NCBI GenBank assembly: GCA_002418825.1
Contig: DIEW01000030.1
Location: forward strand, 1 to 31,652
Reading direction: 5' to 3'
Source: Syntrophaceae bacterium UBA5764
GTDB taxonomy: Bacteria > Desulfobacterota > Syntrophia > Syntrophales > Smithellaceae
DNA: 31,652 bases
Positions 15,305 to 23,516 of the stretch are shown here, one piece after another. The position numbers and the translations under genes are program-made. Each line of letters opens with the position of its first letter. The stretch's first letter is position 1. The notes below the pieces were generated by a model. That model saw only the letters and a list, made by a program, of their open reading frames with translations, did no database searches and was not told the origin of the DNA.

Positions 15305-16128
15305 CAGATATACTTAAAGACCGGGTTGGCCAGCGTACCGCCAATTGCCACTTGCACTTTCGTTCTATCCTTGCCGATTATTTCTATTGTGCCTTTCAAA
15401 TCAAGTCTGCTTTCGGCAAGATCAGCATCAGGGATTATATCACCCGCAAGCGAGCAATTTATCCGCTCACCAGAAAGCTCTAGCAGTTTCAATCCAATAC
15501 CTTCGCTTTGAAACACGGCCTCTATGTGAGCGGTGGTAAAATCGATTTTGTTTATTCCCAAAAACGGTTCGGCCAAAGGGTAGGCGCCATTGGAAATAAA
15601 CACTTGCAATGCTCCCTCGGTTACACCGCCGGCATCATCGGTTTCGTAATTAAGGAATCCATGCGCTTTACCTGATATTTCTCCGCCCACTTTGTTTTTA
15701 AGGAGACCAAACTTTTGCAAATCTATATTTTTAAAGTACAGTTTTGCCTCCGCCGGTGGAAAAATCTTTTTCCACGACAATACAGCGGAGCTCCCGTTGA
15801 AGCTGCCGCCATAAGCCTGACCGCTCAGACCCAAAATGAGGCGTTTTCGAATAAGGTTCAACAAAGAATACTGTATATCAAGCGATTCGCCATGGAAAAC
15901 GGGGTTCTGCCCGAATGACGGACTTCTTAACGTAACATTTTTAAATTTCAGACCGAAAGGGAAAGAAACACGTAGTGAAGACGACCTAAAGATAAAATCA
16001 GACGAGTTTACGGAACTTTCCAGCTTGCTTCGGACAGTTTCGGCGGGAAAAAGTACATATAAAAAGATAGTGGTAATGCAGACACCATAAAGAATAAACC
16101 AAAACGATTTTTTCTTAAATAATTTCAT
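15304..16128 (-). CDS. gspN: Type II secretion protein GspN
   Basis: A 274-residue protein with one N-terminal membrane segment (about 9-28) and a beta-rich periplasmic part that resembles AsmA/DUF748-like repeats, as in GspN. Family-like segments are LRVSFPFGLKFKNVTLRSP and the central LILGLSGQAYGGSFNGSSAV; the C-terminal half has INCSLAGDIIPDADLAESRL and the closing VQVAIGGTLANPVFKYI. GspN is an accessory type II component of unclear role, common in deltaproteobacterial operons. It starts four bases after the gspM stop and ends overlapping gspC, so it is firmly in the operon. The call relies on position as much as on motifs. Confidence 0.85.
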   Translation of the reverse strand: MKLFKKKSFWFILYGVCITTIFLYVLFPAETVRSKLESSVNSSDFIFRSSSLRVSFPFGLKFKNVTLRSPSFGQNPVFHGESLDIQYSLLNLIRKRLILGLSGQAYGGSFNGSSAVLSWKKIFPPAEAKLYFKNIDLQKFGLLKNKVGGEISGKAHGFLNYETDDAGGVTEGALQVFISNGAYPLAEPFLGINKIDFTTAHIEAVFQSEGIGLKLLELSGERINCSLAGDIIPDADLAESRLDLKGTIEIIGKDRTKVQVAIGGTLANPVFKYI

Positions 16129-16132
16129 CCTG

Positions 16133-16690
16133 CTAACTGCCTCCCTGGTGCGGATTCACTGCCGTGACACAAACAATTTGCATCTGCACGCTTAAATATT
16201 CCGGGCTCCCCTTCGCTTTACTTACGGCGATCCTTTTGATTCTTACCAGCTCGGCGGGAGATTCCACAGAGGACAAAAATTCGGCAAGCTGTTTGACGGT
16301 AATTTTTTCCAGTCGCAGGTCAACGAGTGTTTCCTCGAAAAACGACGATCGTATGCCGCGGGAGGCATTCATCTGCTTTATATTCCCTTTGACACGCGCC
16401 TGAATCGCTTTCTTTTCCAGGTAAGAAAACAAGCTGAATTCAGACGTACGCGTGGACATAACCTGTTTTATTTGTGCCATTCTGTAGCGGTGCCGGGCAA
16501 ATTCACCATCAAGCTGAATCATCTCCTCAAGTTTTATCTGATTTGCCGCGACTTGCCTTTTCGCTTTCGCTACGGCTTCCCCAAAAGGGAAAATAACCAG
16601 TTCCAAAACGAGCGCGAAAAAGACAAACGCCGCCGCGACAACCATATACCGCTGTTTTTTCTCCAACTTGTCCCAGAACGCTTTTATCAT
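16133..16690 (-). CDS. gspM: Type II secretion protein GspM (PilO-like)
   Basis: A 185-residue bitopic inner-membrane protein: a short basic cytoplasmic end (WDKLEKKQRYM), one membrane helix (about 16-36), a coiled-coil stretch (AVAKAKRQVAANQIKLEEM) and a small periplasmic ferredoxin-like domain ending in VQMQIVCVTAV. This is the layout of GspM and its pilus counterpart PilO, which pair with GspL. The ATG overlaps the gspL stop by four bases. The order L-M-N is the standard one. Confidence 0.88.
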   Translation of the reverse strand: MIKAFWDKLEKKQRYMVVAAAFVFFALVLELVIFPFGEAVAKAKRQVAANQIKLEEMIQLDGEFARHRYRMAQIKQVMSTRTSEFSLFSYLEKKAIQARVKGNIKQMNASRGIRSSFFEETLVDLRLEKITVKQLAEFLSSVESPAELVRIKRIAVSKAKGSPEYLSVQMQIVCVTAVNPHQGGS

Positions 16691-18210
16691 TTCAGCTCAA
16701 TCCTCATGCTGAATTCAACTTTATTCCCTTCTTTGGTTAAACTGCTTGAACCAACAGAAACATTCTTAAAATATTCTGATTTGAGGAGCTCGGCTTCCAC
16801 CAGAGAAACAATTTCCATGCTCTGGGTCTGCCCGCTGAGCAGCAAAACACCGTTTTCATAACTGAACCCGGAAAGAACCACATTTGTTGAAGGCGGAATC
16901 AACTCGGAAATTTCTTTCAGCATATCCGCTACCAGAGTTCCCTGCCCCCCCTGATAAAAACTGAACATTTTTCTGTCCTCGTCAAGCTTCGTTTTCAGCT
17001 GCTGTAACGGATCGATCATGGCCTGGGCTTCGGGAAAATTTTTCTTAAAAATAGCGGCAATTTGTTTCTTCATAATACCCGCGCGGTAGGACTGCAGGGC
17101 GTAGCCAACCAATAAATTGGCCGCGCCCAAAATGATTATGATTAACGCAACAACAGCCGCCGCGCGGAGTTGTTTTTTAATGTTGAAATACCCTTTTTTT
17201 GCAGCAAATTCACCCTGCCGGAAATTAAAACCTCGCCGACGGGAAAATAATTTCATTGCCGCTGCCAGCGCCGTATTCATAATTTGCGGATGATATTTTT
17301 CTCTTATGTTTTGCGCAATTTCTGTTTTATTCATACGCGCCAGATCTAAAATTTCTACAGGCACGGAAAAACAATCCTCCAATTCATTTATCAGGAAAGA
17401 GAAAACAGCCCCGCCGCCGGTGAGAATGATGCGGGAAATATCTTTCTTCAACACTCCCTTTATTTTCATCATTTCTACGGTATGTTCCAGATCCTGACAA
17501 AATTCTCGGCACAAGCCGGCAACATCTTTGACGACATTATCCGGAGTAATGTCACTCAAAAGAGAAAAAACGTCATCTTTTTCCAGCGACATTTCCTGAG
17601 CTAAAGTTTCCGCCAAAAAGCCACCGCCAAAAGAAAAAGACCGCACTTGAACAACTGCCCCGTTTTCATAAAAGCAAGCCGTTGTCGTAGATGCTCCGAT
17701 ATCTAAAATCATTGCGCATTCATCTGTGGATACCTTTCCCATAACCGGCTGCGCCAGTGCCACGGGGGAAACATCAATCATGACGATATTCGCAGACAGA
17801 TTGTTTTGCACCGCTTCAATTAAATCACGGATAACTTTTTTGGCCACTGCAGCCACAAGAAGATAACCCTCCTCGGATTTCAAATAATCGATAACAACCT
17901 CATCGCGGGGCAAGGGAATCAGCGGTTCCAGTTCAAAGGCCAGCGTTTTTTTGATTTTTTTGTCATCGCGGAAAGGAAGACTTACCTGACGGAACATAAC
18001 ATTATCCGGCGACAGGCAAACGCAGCAGGACACATCTTTCAACGCGACGTTCTCCGCCAGTTTTTTCAGTGCCGGTTCAAGTCCTCCCTGCTCATCAATA
18101 ACAACCGACTCGGCGGCGAGCACTTGACCTCCGGAAGCTCCCCTGCCCACCAGTAAAACCGCATTTATCGCTTGGGGACCAATATCCAGTCCCAGAACGG
18201 CGTCCGGCAT
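16687..18210 (-). CDS. gspL: Type II secretion platform protein GspL (PilM-like actin fold plus PilN-like part)
   Basis: The 507-residue protein joins a PilM-like actin-fold cytoplasmic domain (1 to about 345) to a membrane helix (about 352-374) and a PilN-like periplasmic domain. Actin-type motifs are visible: phosphate loop LGLDIGPQAINAVLL, second phosphate motif ILDIGASTTTACFYENG, and adenosine motif IILTGGGAVF. The second half starts after the helix with YRAGIMKKQIAAIFKKN and ends with a ferredoxin-like region (MEIVSLVEAELLKSEYF). GspL recruits GspE to the inner membrane. The intact nucleotide motifs make it more PilM-like than the E. coli/Vibrio GspL, whose actin core is degenerate. It starts one base inside the gspK stop (TAATG). 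Confidence 0.9.
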   Translation of the reverse strand: MPDAVLGLDIGPQAINAVLLVGRGASGGQVLAAESVVIDEQGGLEPALKKLAENVALKDVSCCVCLSPDNVMFRQVSLPFRDDKKIKKTLAFELEPLIPLPRDEVVIDYLKSEEGYLLVAAVAKKVIRDLIEAVQNNLSANIVMIDVSPVALAQPVMGKVSTDECAMILDIGASTTTACFYENGAVVQVRSFSFGGGFLAETLAQEMSLEKDDVFSLLSDITPDNVVKDVAGLCREFCQDLEHTVEMMKIKGVLKKDISRIILTGGGAVFSFLINELEDCFSVPVEILDLARMNKTEIAQNIREKYHPQIMNTALAAAMKLFSRRRGFNFRQGEFAAKKGYFNIKKQLRAAAVVALIIIILGAANLLVGYALQSYRAGIMKKQIAAIFKKNFPEAQAMIDPLQQLKTKLDEDRKMFSFYQGGQGTLVADMLKEISELIPPSTNVVLSGFSYENGVLLLSGQTQSMEIVSLVEAELLKSEYFKNVSVGSSSLTKEGNKVEFSMRIELK

Positions 18211-19208
18211 TAGTTAATCCTCCATTTGAGTATGTTGCCGGAGCTCCCATCTCTTTTGATAACGGTCGTTATGGTCTGTTTCATTTCGTTCATTTCCCCG
18301 GTGGATATAATTTTAAAATAATGGCTTTTTACTGTGAGTTCCGCAGCAATATCTTGCTGATTCAATAATCCCGCAAAGTTCGGGTCTCGATACCACCAAT
18401 CATTATTGGCTAAACTGGGATTCTTGCTGCGCCGAAATTCATCCATTTTTTGAGCCACTTCCGGTGTTATCTTAACAGACAAAGCGCGCAACACCATCAA
18501 TGGCGCGGTATTAATATTGATCGTTCCGATGCTGTTCACGGTAACATACTGAGACAACGCAGGTTTTTCCTTGGTTCCGCTAAAAATTTCTTTGGTTACA
18601 CCTTTTATCATAAGCAATTCTTCAATGCAATCCAGCGGGGCATTTTTCGCTTTATAGGGGGAATCCAACGTGGAGTAATATAGACTTTCTGCGCTGCCGC
18701 CGGTCACCTCATCATCCGCATCAATCCAATCTTTAATTGCACCGACAATTTCCTCCGCTTTTTCTTCACCGAGTGCAAATTCCGGCTGACTCAATAAGCG
18801 CAGTAAAATATCTTTTATGGTATTATTGTACACATATTCATTGCCCTCAACTTTAACCAGTTTGTTTAACGGAATTTTGCCCATTTCATCTTCCACTTTA
18901 ACGATAAAATAACCGTTTTCGAAGAGATCTTTCGACTTGGCGGAAAGCACTTCCATGTTCGCCCAATCATCAAACAAAGTATCATACTCTGTTTCGGAAC
19001 CAGTCAGCAGCGCGACGGCTCCGTAAACCCCCGATTTGGCAATGTACGCGAGCTTGATTCCGTCACTGACACTGGCGGCATCGTAAATATCGGCGCGGGC
19101 GGAACGGTTTAATTCAATCGCAAAAGCCACCAGCACGCCGACAATCAGTATAACGGTAATCAGAGCTACGCCCCGGTTATTAAGAACTCTTTCCCTCCAC
19201 GTTTTCAT
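18210..19208 (-). CDS. gspK: Type II secretion minor pseudopilin GspK
   Basis: A 332-residue prepilin-like protein with an 11-13 residue basic leader, cleavage after NNRG and the hydrophobic helix VALITVILIVGVLVAFAIEL. As is typical of GspK, position +5 is not glutamate (Thr here), because GspK caps the pseudopilus tip. The large alpha-helical insert is present: DWIDADDEVTGGSAESLYY and the helix-hairpin-like NTAPLMVLRALSVKIT. The region GKIPLNKLV follows the first beta strands (EDEMGKI). It complexes with GspI and GspJ. The ATG overlaps the gspJ stop by four bases. Confidence 0.93.
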   Translation of the reverse strand: MKTWRERVLNNRGVALITVILIVGVLVAFAIELNRSARADIYDAASVSDGIKLAYIAKSGVYGAVALLTGSETEYDTLFDDWANMEVLSAKSKDLFENGYFIVKVEDEMGKIPLNKLVKVEGNEYVYNNTIKDILLRLLSQPEFALGEEKAEEIVGAIKDWIDADDEVTGGSAESLYYSTLDSPYKAKNAPLDCIEELLMIKGVTKEIFSGTKEKPALSQYVTVNSIGTININTAPLMVLRALSVKITPEVAQKMDEFRRSKNPSLANNDWWYRDPNFAGLLNQQDIAAELTVKSHYFKIISTGEMNEMKQTITTVIKRDGSSGNILKWRIN

Positions 19209-19879
19209 TCTCTCGTTCCCGCCGGTAAAAAAGTCGTGGTCATGAATTTATACGGTTTTTCAGCATCATTTTTATTCACCAGCGCTATTTCTATTTTCAC
19301 CGCCACGGGAGCTTTACCTTTCTGCCCTGAAGATGAAGAGAGGGAATCCCAGAATTCTGTTTCACCGCCGCCGGCATCATAAAATTTAAAATTCAGTGTA
19401 TAAATATTCTCACAAATGACAAATCCCCGCTGGTCTCTTTTTTCCACGGCCGGAACGACACCGGGCAAATCGTTTCTGATCAGGGAAAAACTCTCTCCGC
19501 TTTCATTTTTTCTTGCAAAGTAAGAAATGGTTGTCGGTCTCTGCTCCACCGCCTTTTCGTCAAAGTCCAGGTGCGCCGCCGACCAAAAGGTGAGCGATTG
19601 GAACTTTCGGCCACCTATTATATTCTCTTCCGACTGCAGAAAAAAAGCTTCTTCCGACTTTTGCAGAGAGGACAAGTCTTTAATCATTCTGTCCAGAGAT
19701 ATCCGCGCCATTTTATAAATTTCCTGCTCATAGGTTATATCGTGGACAATCCGCAATGAATAGCGATAAGAAACGAAGGCCGTGGTCAAAACCACGCTGA
19801 GAATAAATATGGCGATAAGAATTTCCAGCAGAGTAAAACCACTGGGACAAAAAACATGTCTGGTATTTTTCCCCGACAT
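19205..19879 (-). CDS. gspJ: Type II secretion minor pseudopilin GspJ
   Basis: A 224-residue prepilin-like protein with a 14-residue leader cleaved after CPSG and the N-methylation helix FTLLEILIAIFILSVVLTTA, with Glu at +5. The body contains the GspJ-type block ARISLDRMIKDLSSL and the later FVICENIYTLNFKFYDAGG. It forms the pseudopilus tip with GspI and GspK. The ATG at 19879 has an AGGGGGAAAGG sequence before it and gives a normal leader length. A GTG at 19909 that overlaps the gspI stop (GTGA) is an alternative start and would add ten residues. Confidence 0.88.
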   Translation of the reverse strand: MSGKNTRHVFCPSGFTLLEILIAIFILSVVLTTAFVSYRYSLRIVHDITYEQEIYKMARISLDRMIKDLSSLQKSEEAFFLQSEENIIGGRKFQSLTFWSAAHLDFDEKAVEQRPTTISYFARKNESGESFSLIRNDLPGVVPAVEKRDQRGFVICENIYTLNFKFYDAGGGETEFWDSLSSSSGQKGKAPVAVKIEIALVNKNDAEKPYKFMTTTFLPAGTRE

Positions 19880-19905
19880 AAAAAATACCTTTCCCCCTAA
19901 TTTAA

Positions 19906-20301
19906 TCACTGCACTTTATAGAGAACCAGCCTGTAATCTCCTCGCCGTTGCATATCCTTGTTGGACACGGTAACCTCAATTTTTTTAAATTGTTCCAGTT
20001 GCGTGTCGGAAATATCCACCCGCCAACTGTATTGAGGGTAATCCGGGCCAAAGTTTCCTTCCTGGGTGCGGTTTAGCGTTAACACTCCCGCTTCTATTTC
20101 GGCCATTTTGCTCTGTGCCAAAAGAGCGGCGCTTGTTGCAAACCGCGACTCGGAAGACATGGAAACACTCTGTGATTGCAGTTGAAAAACCGCCACCAAC
20201 GTGATGGCCATAATTGCCAGAGCAACGAGCACCTCGACCAGCGTAAATCCGGCTTGCCTTTGGCTTTCCGCACTAATTCTTCTACAAATAGATTCTCTCA
20301 C
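19906..20301 (-). CDS. gspI: Type II secretion minor pseudopilin GspI
   Basis: A 131-residue prepilin-like protein with leader MRESICRRISAESQRQAG and helix FTLVEVLVALAIMAITLVAV. The body has ALLAQSKMAEIEAG and the short beta region with YSWRVDISDTQ, as in GspI, which nucleates the tip complex. The start is a GTG at 20301, since no ATG precedes the leader in frame; it overlaps the end of gspH by 20 bases. An AAAGG lies about eight bases before the GTG. The protein is of normal length for the family. Confidence 0.92.
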   Translation of the reverse strand: MRESICRRISAESQRQAGFTLVEVLVALAIMAITLVAVFQLQSQSVSMSSESRFATSAALLAQSKMAEIEAGVLTLNRTQEGNFGPDYPQYSWRVDISDTQLEQFKKIEVTVSNKDMQRRGDYRLVLYKVQ

Positions 20302-20863
20302 TCCCCAAACCTTTTTCCCATAAGATATTCACATATTCTTCGTAAATACCGGTTATGCCCAAGAAAGGATTGACCACAATAGTCATTCTCCCCTCTCCTT
20401 CCGCCAGATGAATAACCATTGGAGGGCACAGATTGTTTTTACTGAATTTAATCCGTACTTCCCCTCCGGAAAGTTTTTTGTTTTCTTGCAAAACAATATC
20501 CATAATCTGCACACCCGCAGAAATTTTTTCAGCGCCCTTTTTAATTTCATTTTCCTTTTCCGGCGTCATATCGGAACTAACAACCCAGTAACTTGCGGTG
20601 TACAGATCCAGACACAAAACATAGTCCACTTGATCTCGGACAGCGTCCACACGCAGTTTTCTTTCCAAACCGATCAACTGGCGGGAAGCTTTTTTAAGAT
20701 TACCTCCGATGAAAACATTCTTTGTAGTAGGAACAGCCAGAACCAGAACAATGCCGATAAGCGCGATAACCACGATCAGCTCAACCAGCGTGAAGGCTTT
20801 ATCGGTGGTCGGTTTCGACACGAAATTGAACTTATTCAATTTCCCAATTGTTGATATCCGCAT
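20282..20863 (-). CDS. gspH: Type II secretion minor pseudopilin GspH
   Basis: A prepilin-like protein of about 193 residues. The leader ends TTDKA and the helix is FTLVELIVVIALIGIVLVLAV. The residue before the cleavage site is Ala, not the usual Gly, which some prepilin peptidases tolerate. The body has the LKKASRQLIGLERKLRVDAV helix of GspH and a beta-sheet domain with GGEVRIKFSKNNLCPPMVIHL. The start is uncertain: an ATG at 20863 is used here, but a TTG at 20866 has the better-spaced GGAG, and a GTG at 20887 is possible. All three overlap the end of gspG by 30-56 bases. The assignment as H comes from the order G-H-I-J-K. Confidence 0.82.
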   Translation of the reverse strand: MRISTIGKLNKFNFVSKPTTDKAFTLVELIVVIALIGIVLVLAVPTTKNVFIGGNLKKASRQLIGLERKLRVDAVRDQVDYVLCLDLYTASYWVVSSDMTPEKENEIKKGAEKISAGVQIMDIVLQENKKLSGGEVRIKFSKNNLCPPMVIHLAEGEGRMTIVVNPFLGITGIYEEYVNILWEKGLGSERIYL

Positions 20864-21284
20864 CAAATTCTTCTCCGCCAGCCTCACCGTCTTTTCCCAG
20901 ACAAATCAAGTCAAAGTCACCATGAGTACCGGGGCTGATATAAACAAACTCATTACCCCATGGGTCTTTGGGGATCTTGCCCTTTTCCAGATAGCCGCCG
21001 GAACGCCAGTTTTTGGGCAGCGCTCCTACCGTTGGCGCTTCTACCAAAGCCTTGAGACCCTGTTCTGTTGAGGGATAGTTGCCGTTATCCAACCTGTAAA
21101 GCTTCAGCGCCGTCTCTATGCTTTCCATCTGAATTTTTGCCTTGGCCTGACGAGCCTCGTCGGGACGCCCCATGACGCGGGGAATAATCAAGCCGGCCAG
21201 CACGCCCAGAATAACAATAACCACCATCAGTTCAATCAACGTGAAACCCGCCTGATTATTTTTCTTTTTCACGTTTATTTTCAT
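20832..21284 (-). CDS. gspG: Type II secretion major pseudopilin GspG
   Basis: A 150-residue protein with leader ending NNQAG and helix FTLIELMVVIVILGVLAGLIIP. The body has the GspG hallmarks ALKLYRLDNGNYPSTEQGL, KDPWGNEFVYISPG and the calcium-binding end LGKDGEAGGEEFDADINNWE. It polymerises into the pseudopilus that pushes substrate through the secretin. A strong AGGGGAGGGG ribosome site precedes the ATG, in keeping with the need for high expression of the major subunit. It follows gspF by 38 bases. Confidence 0.97.
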   Translation of the reverse strand: MKINVKKKNNQAGFTLIELMVVIVILGVLAGLIIPRVMGRPDEARQAKAKIQMESIETALKLYRLDNGNYPSTEQGLKALVEAPTVGALPKNWRSGGYLEKGKIPKDPWGNEFVYISPGTHGDFDLICLGKDGEAGGEEFDADINNWEIE

Positions 21285-21322
21285 GACACCCCTCCCCTTT
21301 TAAAATACTCCTTGCACAAATT

Positions 21323-22549
21323 TCATTTTATCAATTGATTCATTTCGAATATCGGTAGCAATATCGATACAACAATGAAGCCGACAACCAACCCCATCAC
21401 CAGAATCATTACCGGTTCCAGCAAGGAAGTCATTACCAGAATATCTGCCTGCGCTTCCGTTTCATAAGAACTGGCCACGCGGTTGAGCATTTTTTCCAGC
21501 GACCCACTTTGCTCTCCCACAGCGATCATTTCCGTCACCATGGGCGGGAAAAGGCCGCTCTGCGCCAGAGGAGCGGCCAAGCTTTGGCCTTCTTCTACCT
21601 CCTTGGCCGCTTTTTTTATTGTTTCTCCGACAAACACGTTGTTCACCACATTGCGAACTATATCCATCGCCTGCAGAAGCGGCACGCCGCTCTGGAGCAA
21701 GGTAGCCAGCGTGCGGGAAAAACGGGTAATGGCGATTTTCATGTTAATCGCACCAAATACCGGCGTTTTGAGACGCACGGAATCCCACCAGCGTCTGCCC
21801 GCTTCCGTGCCGTTAGTCACATATTTAAAGACACCGACAGCCGCGCCAATCAAAATTAAAATCAGCCACCAGAAAACTTTGAGAAAATTGCTGATCCCGA
21901 TTAAAATTATCGTGATCACAGGGAGTGTCTGGTGCATATCGGAAAATATCTCTGTAATCTGCGGAACAACAAAAGTCATCAGAAGAAAAATGACCAGAGA
22001 GCCAACGAAAAACATGATAATCGGATAAGCCAGCGCTGAGCGTATTTTGCTCATCACCGTCTGCTGATTTTCGCTGAAATCAGCCAAGCGCTCCAAAACC
22101 AGATTTATTGTTCCCGAGGCCTCACCCGCTCTGACCATGTTAATATAAAAAGGCTCAAAAACACGTGGAAAATTTTCCATACTGGCCGTCAGGCTCTTTC
22201 CTTCGGTCAGATCGGCGCGGATCTGCGTAAGTATTTTTTTTAGCTGTGGATTTTTTGTTTGTCCCTGCAAGACATTGAAAGAAGGAACCAGCGGAATCCC
22301 CGCACCGAGCAGGGTGGACAATTGTCGCGTAAAGACAGCTATTTCTTTGGCCGGAATCTTTTGCCAGAGGTTAATCTCCAGCACAGATGAAAGTGCCGAT
22401 TCTTTTTTTTGCACAGCCTGACTTATTTCCACCGGATACACGCCTTGTTCGCGCAATTGCTGGCGTGCCGCTGCCAGTCCCGAGGCGTCAACGAATCCTT
22501 TTCTTTCACGCCCTTTTTCATCTAGTGCAATGTATTCATAAACACTCAT
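21323..22549 (-). CDS. gspF: Type II secretion inner-membrane platform protein GspF
   Basis: A 408-residue polytopic protein of the GspF/PilC family. It begins MSVYEYIALDEKGRERKGFV and contains two repeats of the cytoplasmic six-helix domain. The first has FTRQLSTLLGAGIPLVPSF and the second FSRTLATLLQSGVPLLQAMD, each followed by hydrophobic segments (AYPIIMFFVGSLVIFLLMTF; LLEPVMILVMGLVVGFIVVS). MIAVGEQSGSLEKML is the family signature. The ATG at 22549 has GGAG seven bases upstream; an in-frame start at 22576 lacks one. As the promoter-proximal gene it begins the secretion operon. Confidence 0.96.
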   Translation of the reverse strand: MSVYEYIALDEKGRERKGFVDASGLAAARQQLREQGVYPVEISQAVQKKESALSSVLEINLWQKIPAKEIAVFTRQLSTLLGAGIPLVPSFNVLQGQTKNPQLKKILTQIRADLTEGKSLTASMENFPRVFEPFYINMVRAGEASGTINLVLERLADFSENQQTVMSKIRSALAYPIIMFFVGSLVIFLLMTFVVPQITEIFSDMHQTLPVITIILIGISNFLKVFWWLILILIGAAVGVFKYVTNGTEAGRRWWDSVRLKTPVFGAINMKIAITRFSRTLATLLQSGVPLLQAMDIVRNVVNNVFVGETIKKAAKEVEEGQSLAAPLAQSGLFPPMVTEMIAVGEQSGSLEKMLNRVASSYETEAQADILVMTSLLEPVMILVMGLVVGFIVVSILLPIFEMNQLIK

Positions 22550-22646
22550 GTCTGTGCTCCATTTAAAGCAAAACAAAGCAACGCAAACAATTTTTATTAT
22601 CTAACACAAATCACCATGGTCTTCAAACAGTTATGTCATGTTGAAA

Positions 22647-22675
22647 AGCATAAGAAATTTAAAGATTTTTTACAA
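22647..22675 (-). promoter_or_regulatory. Candidate sigma-70 promoter of the gsp operon
   Basis: On the minus strand TTGTAA (22675-22670) and TATGCT (22652-22647) are 17 bases apart, about 100 bases before the gspF start. The surrounding 220-base gap is AT-rich. It is the best -35/-10 pair I see in the gap that precedes the long operon; readthrough from the metallo-hydrolase gene is also possible because no clear terminator separates them. Confidence 0.4.
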
Positions 22676-22769
22676 ACACTAAAAGACCCCTTCAATCCTT
22701 TTTGAAGTCGAAGAAGTCAGCGGAGCAGGTCTGTTGAAACAAAACACCGGGGTGAAATTGAACATCGTT

Positions 22770-23516
22770 TCACCTTGTTCCGCGCACACGGAGTTCGATG
22801 CTTTGCTCATCTTTGAGCAGTTGCTGAAGCCTGGGCATGTTCGTTTCACCCATAGAGAAGTGATAAGGATACAAAATTTTTGGTTTAAAGGATTTTACCG
22901 CGTCAGCAACCATCTCCGGACTCATTGTGTAAGGCAAGTTCATCGGCAAAAAAGCGACATCGATGTCTTTGAGTTTTTTCATTTCCGGCGTGTTTTCTGT
23001 GTCGCCGGCAATATAAACACGTTTGTCGCCAAAAGTGATAACGTAACCATTGCCAACGCCTTTAGGATGATAGGGCTTTCCCGGTGCCCGCATATGCACG
23101 ATGTTGTATGCGGGCACCGCCTCGATTTTTAAGCCCTCAACCGTCTGCGTCTCGCCGTTTTTCATTACGATGATTCCCGGTATTTTTTTTGCTACTTCGT
23201 TAGTGCCGATAATTTTTGCCTGCGGCTTTTTAATATTGTGCACGGCTTGCAAATCCAGATGATCGCTATGTTCGTGCGTAATGATAATTATATCTGCTTT
23301 GGGCATCTTCGCGTAATCAGCCATTTTTGAAAAAGGATCTACGTGAATGACGTTATCATTATACGACATTATTAATGAAGCATGGCCGACAAAAGTAATA
23401 ACCAAATCGCCGCCTGATGTTGTTATTGTATCTGTGATCGCTTTTTGTTCAGCAGCCACAGGTATTACTGAACAAAAAATCAAAATAGTAATCAAATGTA
23501 CTGCTTTCATAATCAT
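22770..23516 (-). CDS. Periplasmic metallo-beta-lactamase-fold hydrolase (COG2220/UlaG-like)
   Basis: A 248-residue protein with a signal peptide (hydrophobic core about 6-20, cleavage near VAA at 20-22) and the metallo-beta-lactamase signature THEHSDHLD (HxHxDH at residues 81-86). The opening FVGHASLIM and the later VYIAGDTENTPEMKKL and ILYPYHFSMGE supply the remaining metal ligands typical of the UlaG/COG2220 group. Such enzymes hydrolyse cyclic phosphodiesters, lactones or similar esters; the substrate is not evident. The ATG at 23516 overlaps the stop of the J-domain gene by four bases (ATGA), with GAGG just upstream; an ATG at 23510 has better spacing. A lipoprotein signal was considered but LIFC is not a lipobox. 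Confidence 0.88.
   Translation of the reverse strand: MIMKAVHLITILIFCSVIPVAAEQKAITDTITTSGGDLVITFVGHASLIMSYNDNVIHVDPFSKMADYAKMPKADIIIITHEHSDHLDLQAVHNIKKPQAKIIGTNEVAKKIPGIIVMKNGETQTVEGLKIEAVPAYNIVHMRAPGKPYHPKGVGNGYVITFGDKRVYIAGDTENTPEMKKLKDIDVAFLPMNLPYTMSPEMVADAVKSFKPKILYPYHFSMGETNMPRLQQLLKDEQSIELRVRGTR

Noticed and set aside
22690..22707. CTTCAA/TTGAAG hairpin as a terminator after the metallo-hydrolase gene
   Set aside because: The stem is six bases and AT-rich, with no T tract after it on the minus strand.
23470..23516. Lipoprotein signal in the metallo-hydrolase (LIFC)
   Set aside because: The residues before Cys do not fit the lipobox; the VAA site of signal peptidase I fits better.
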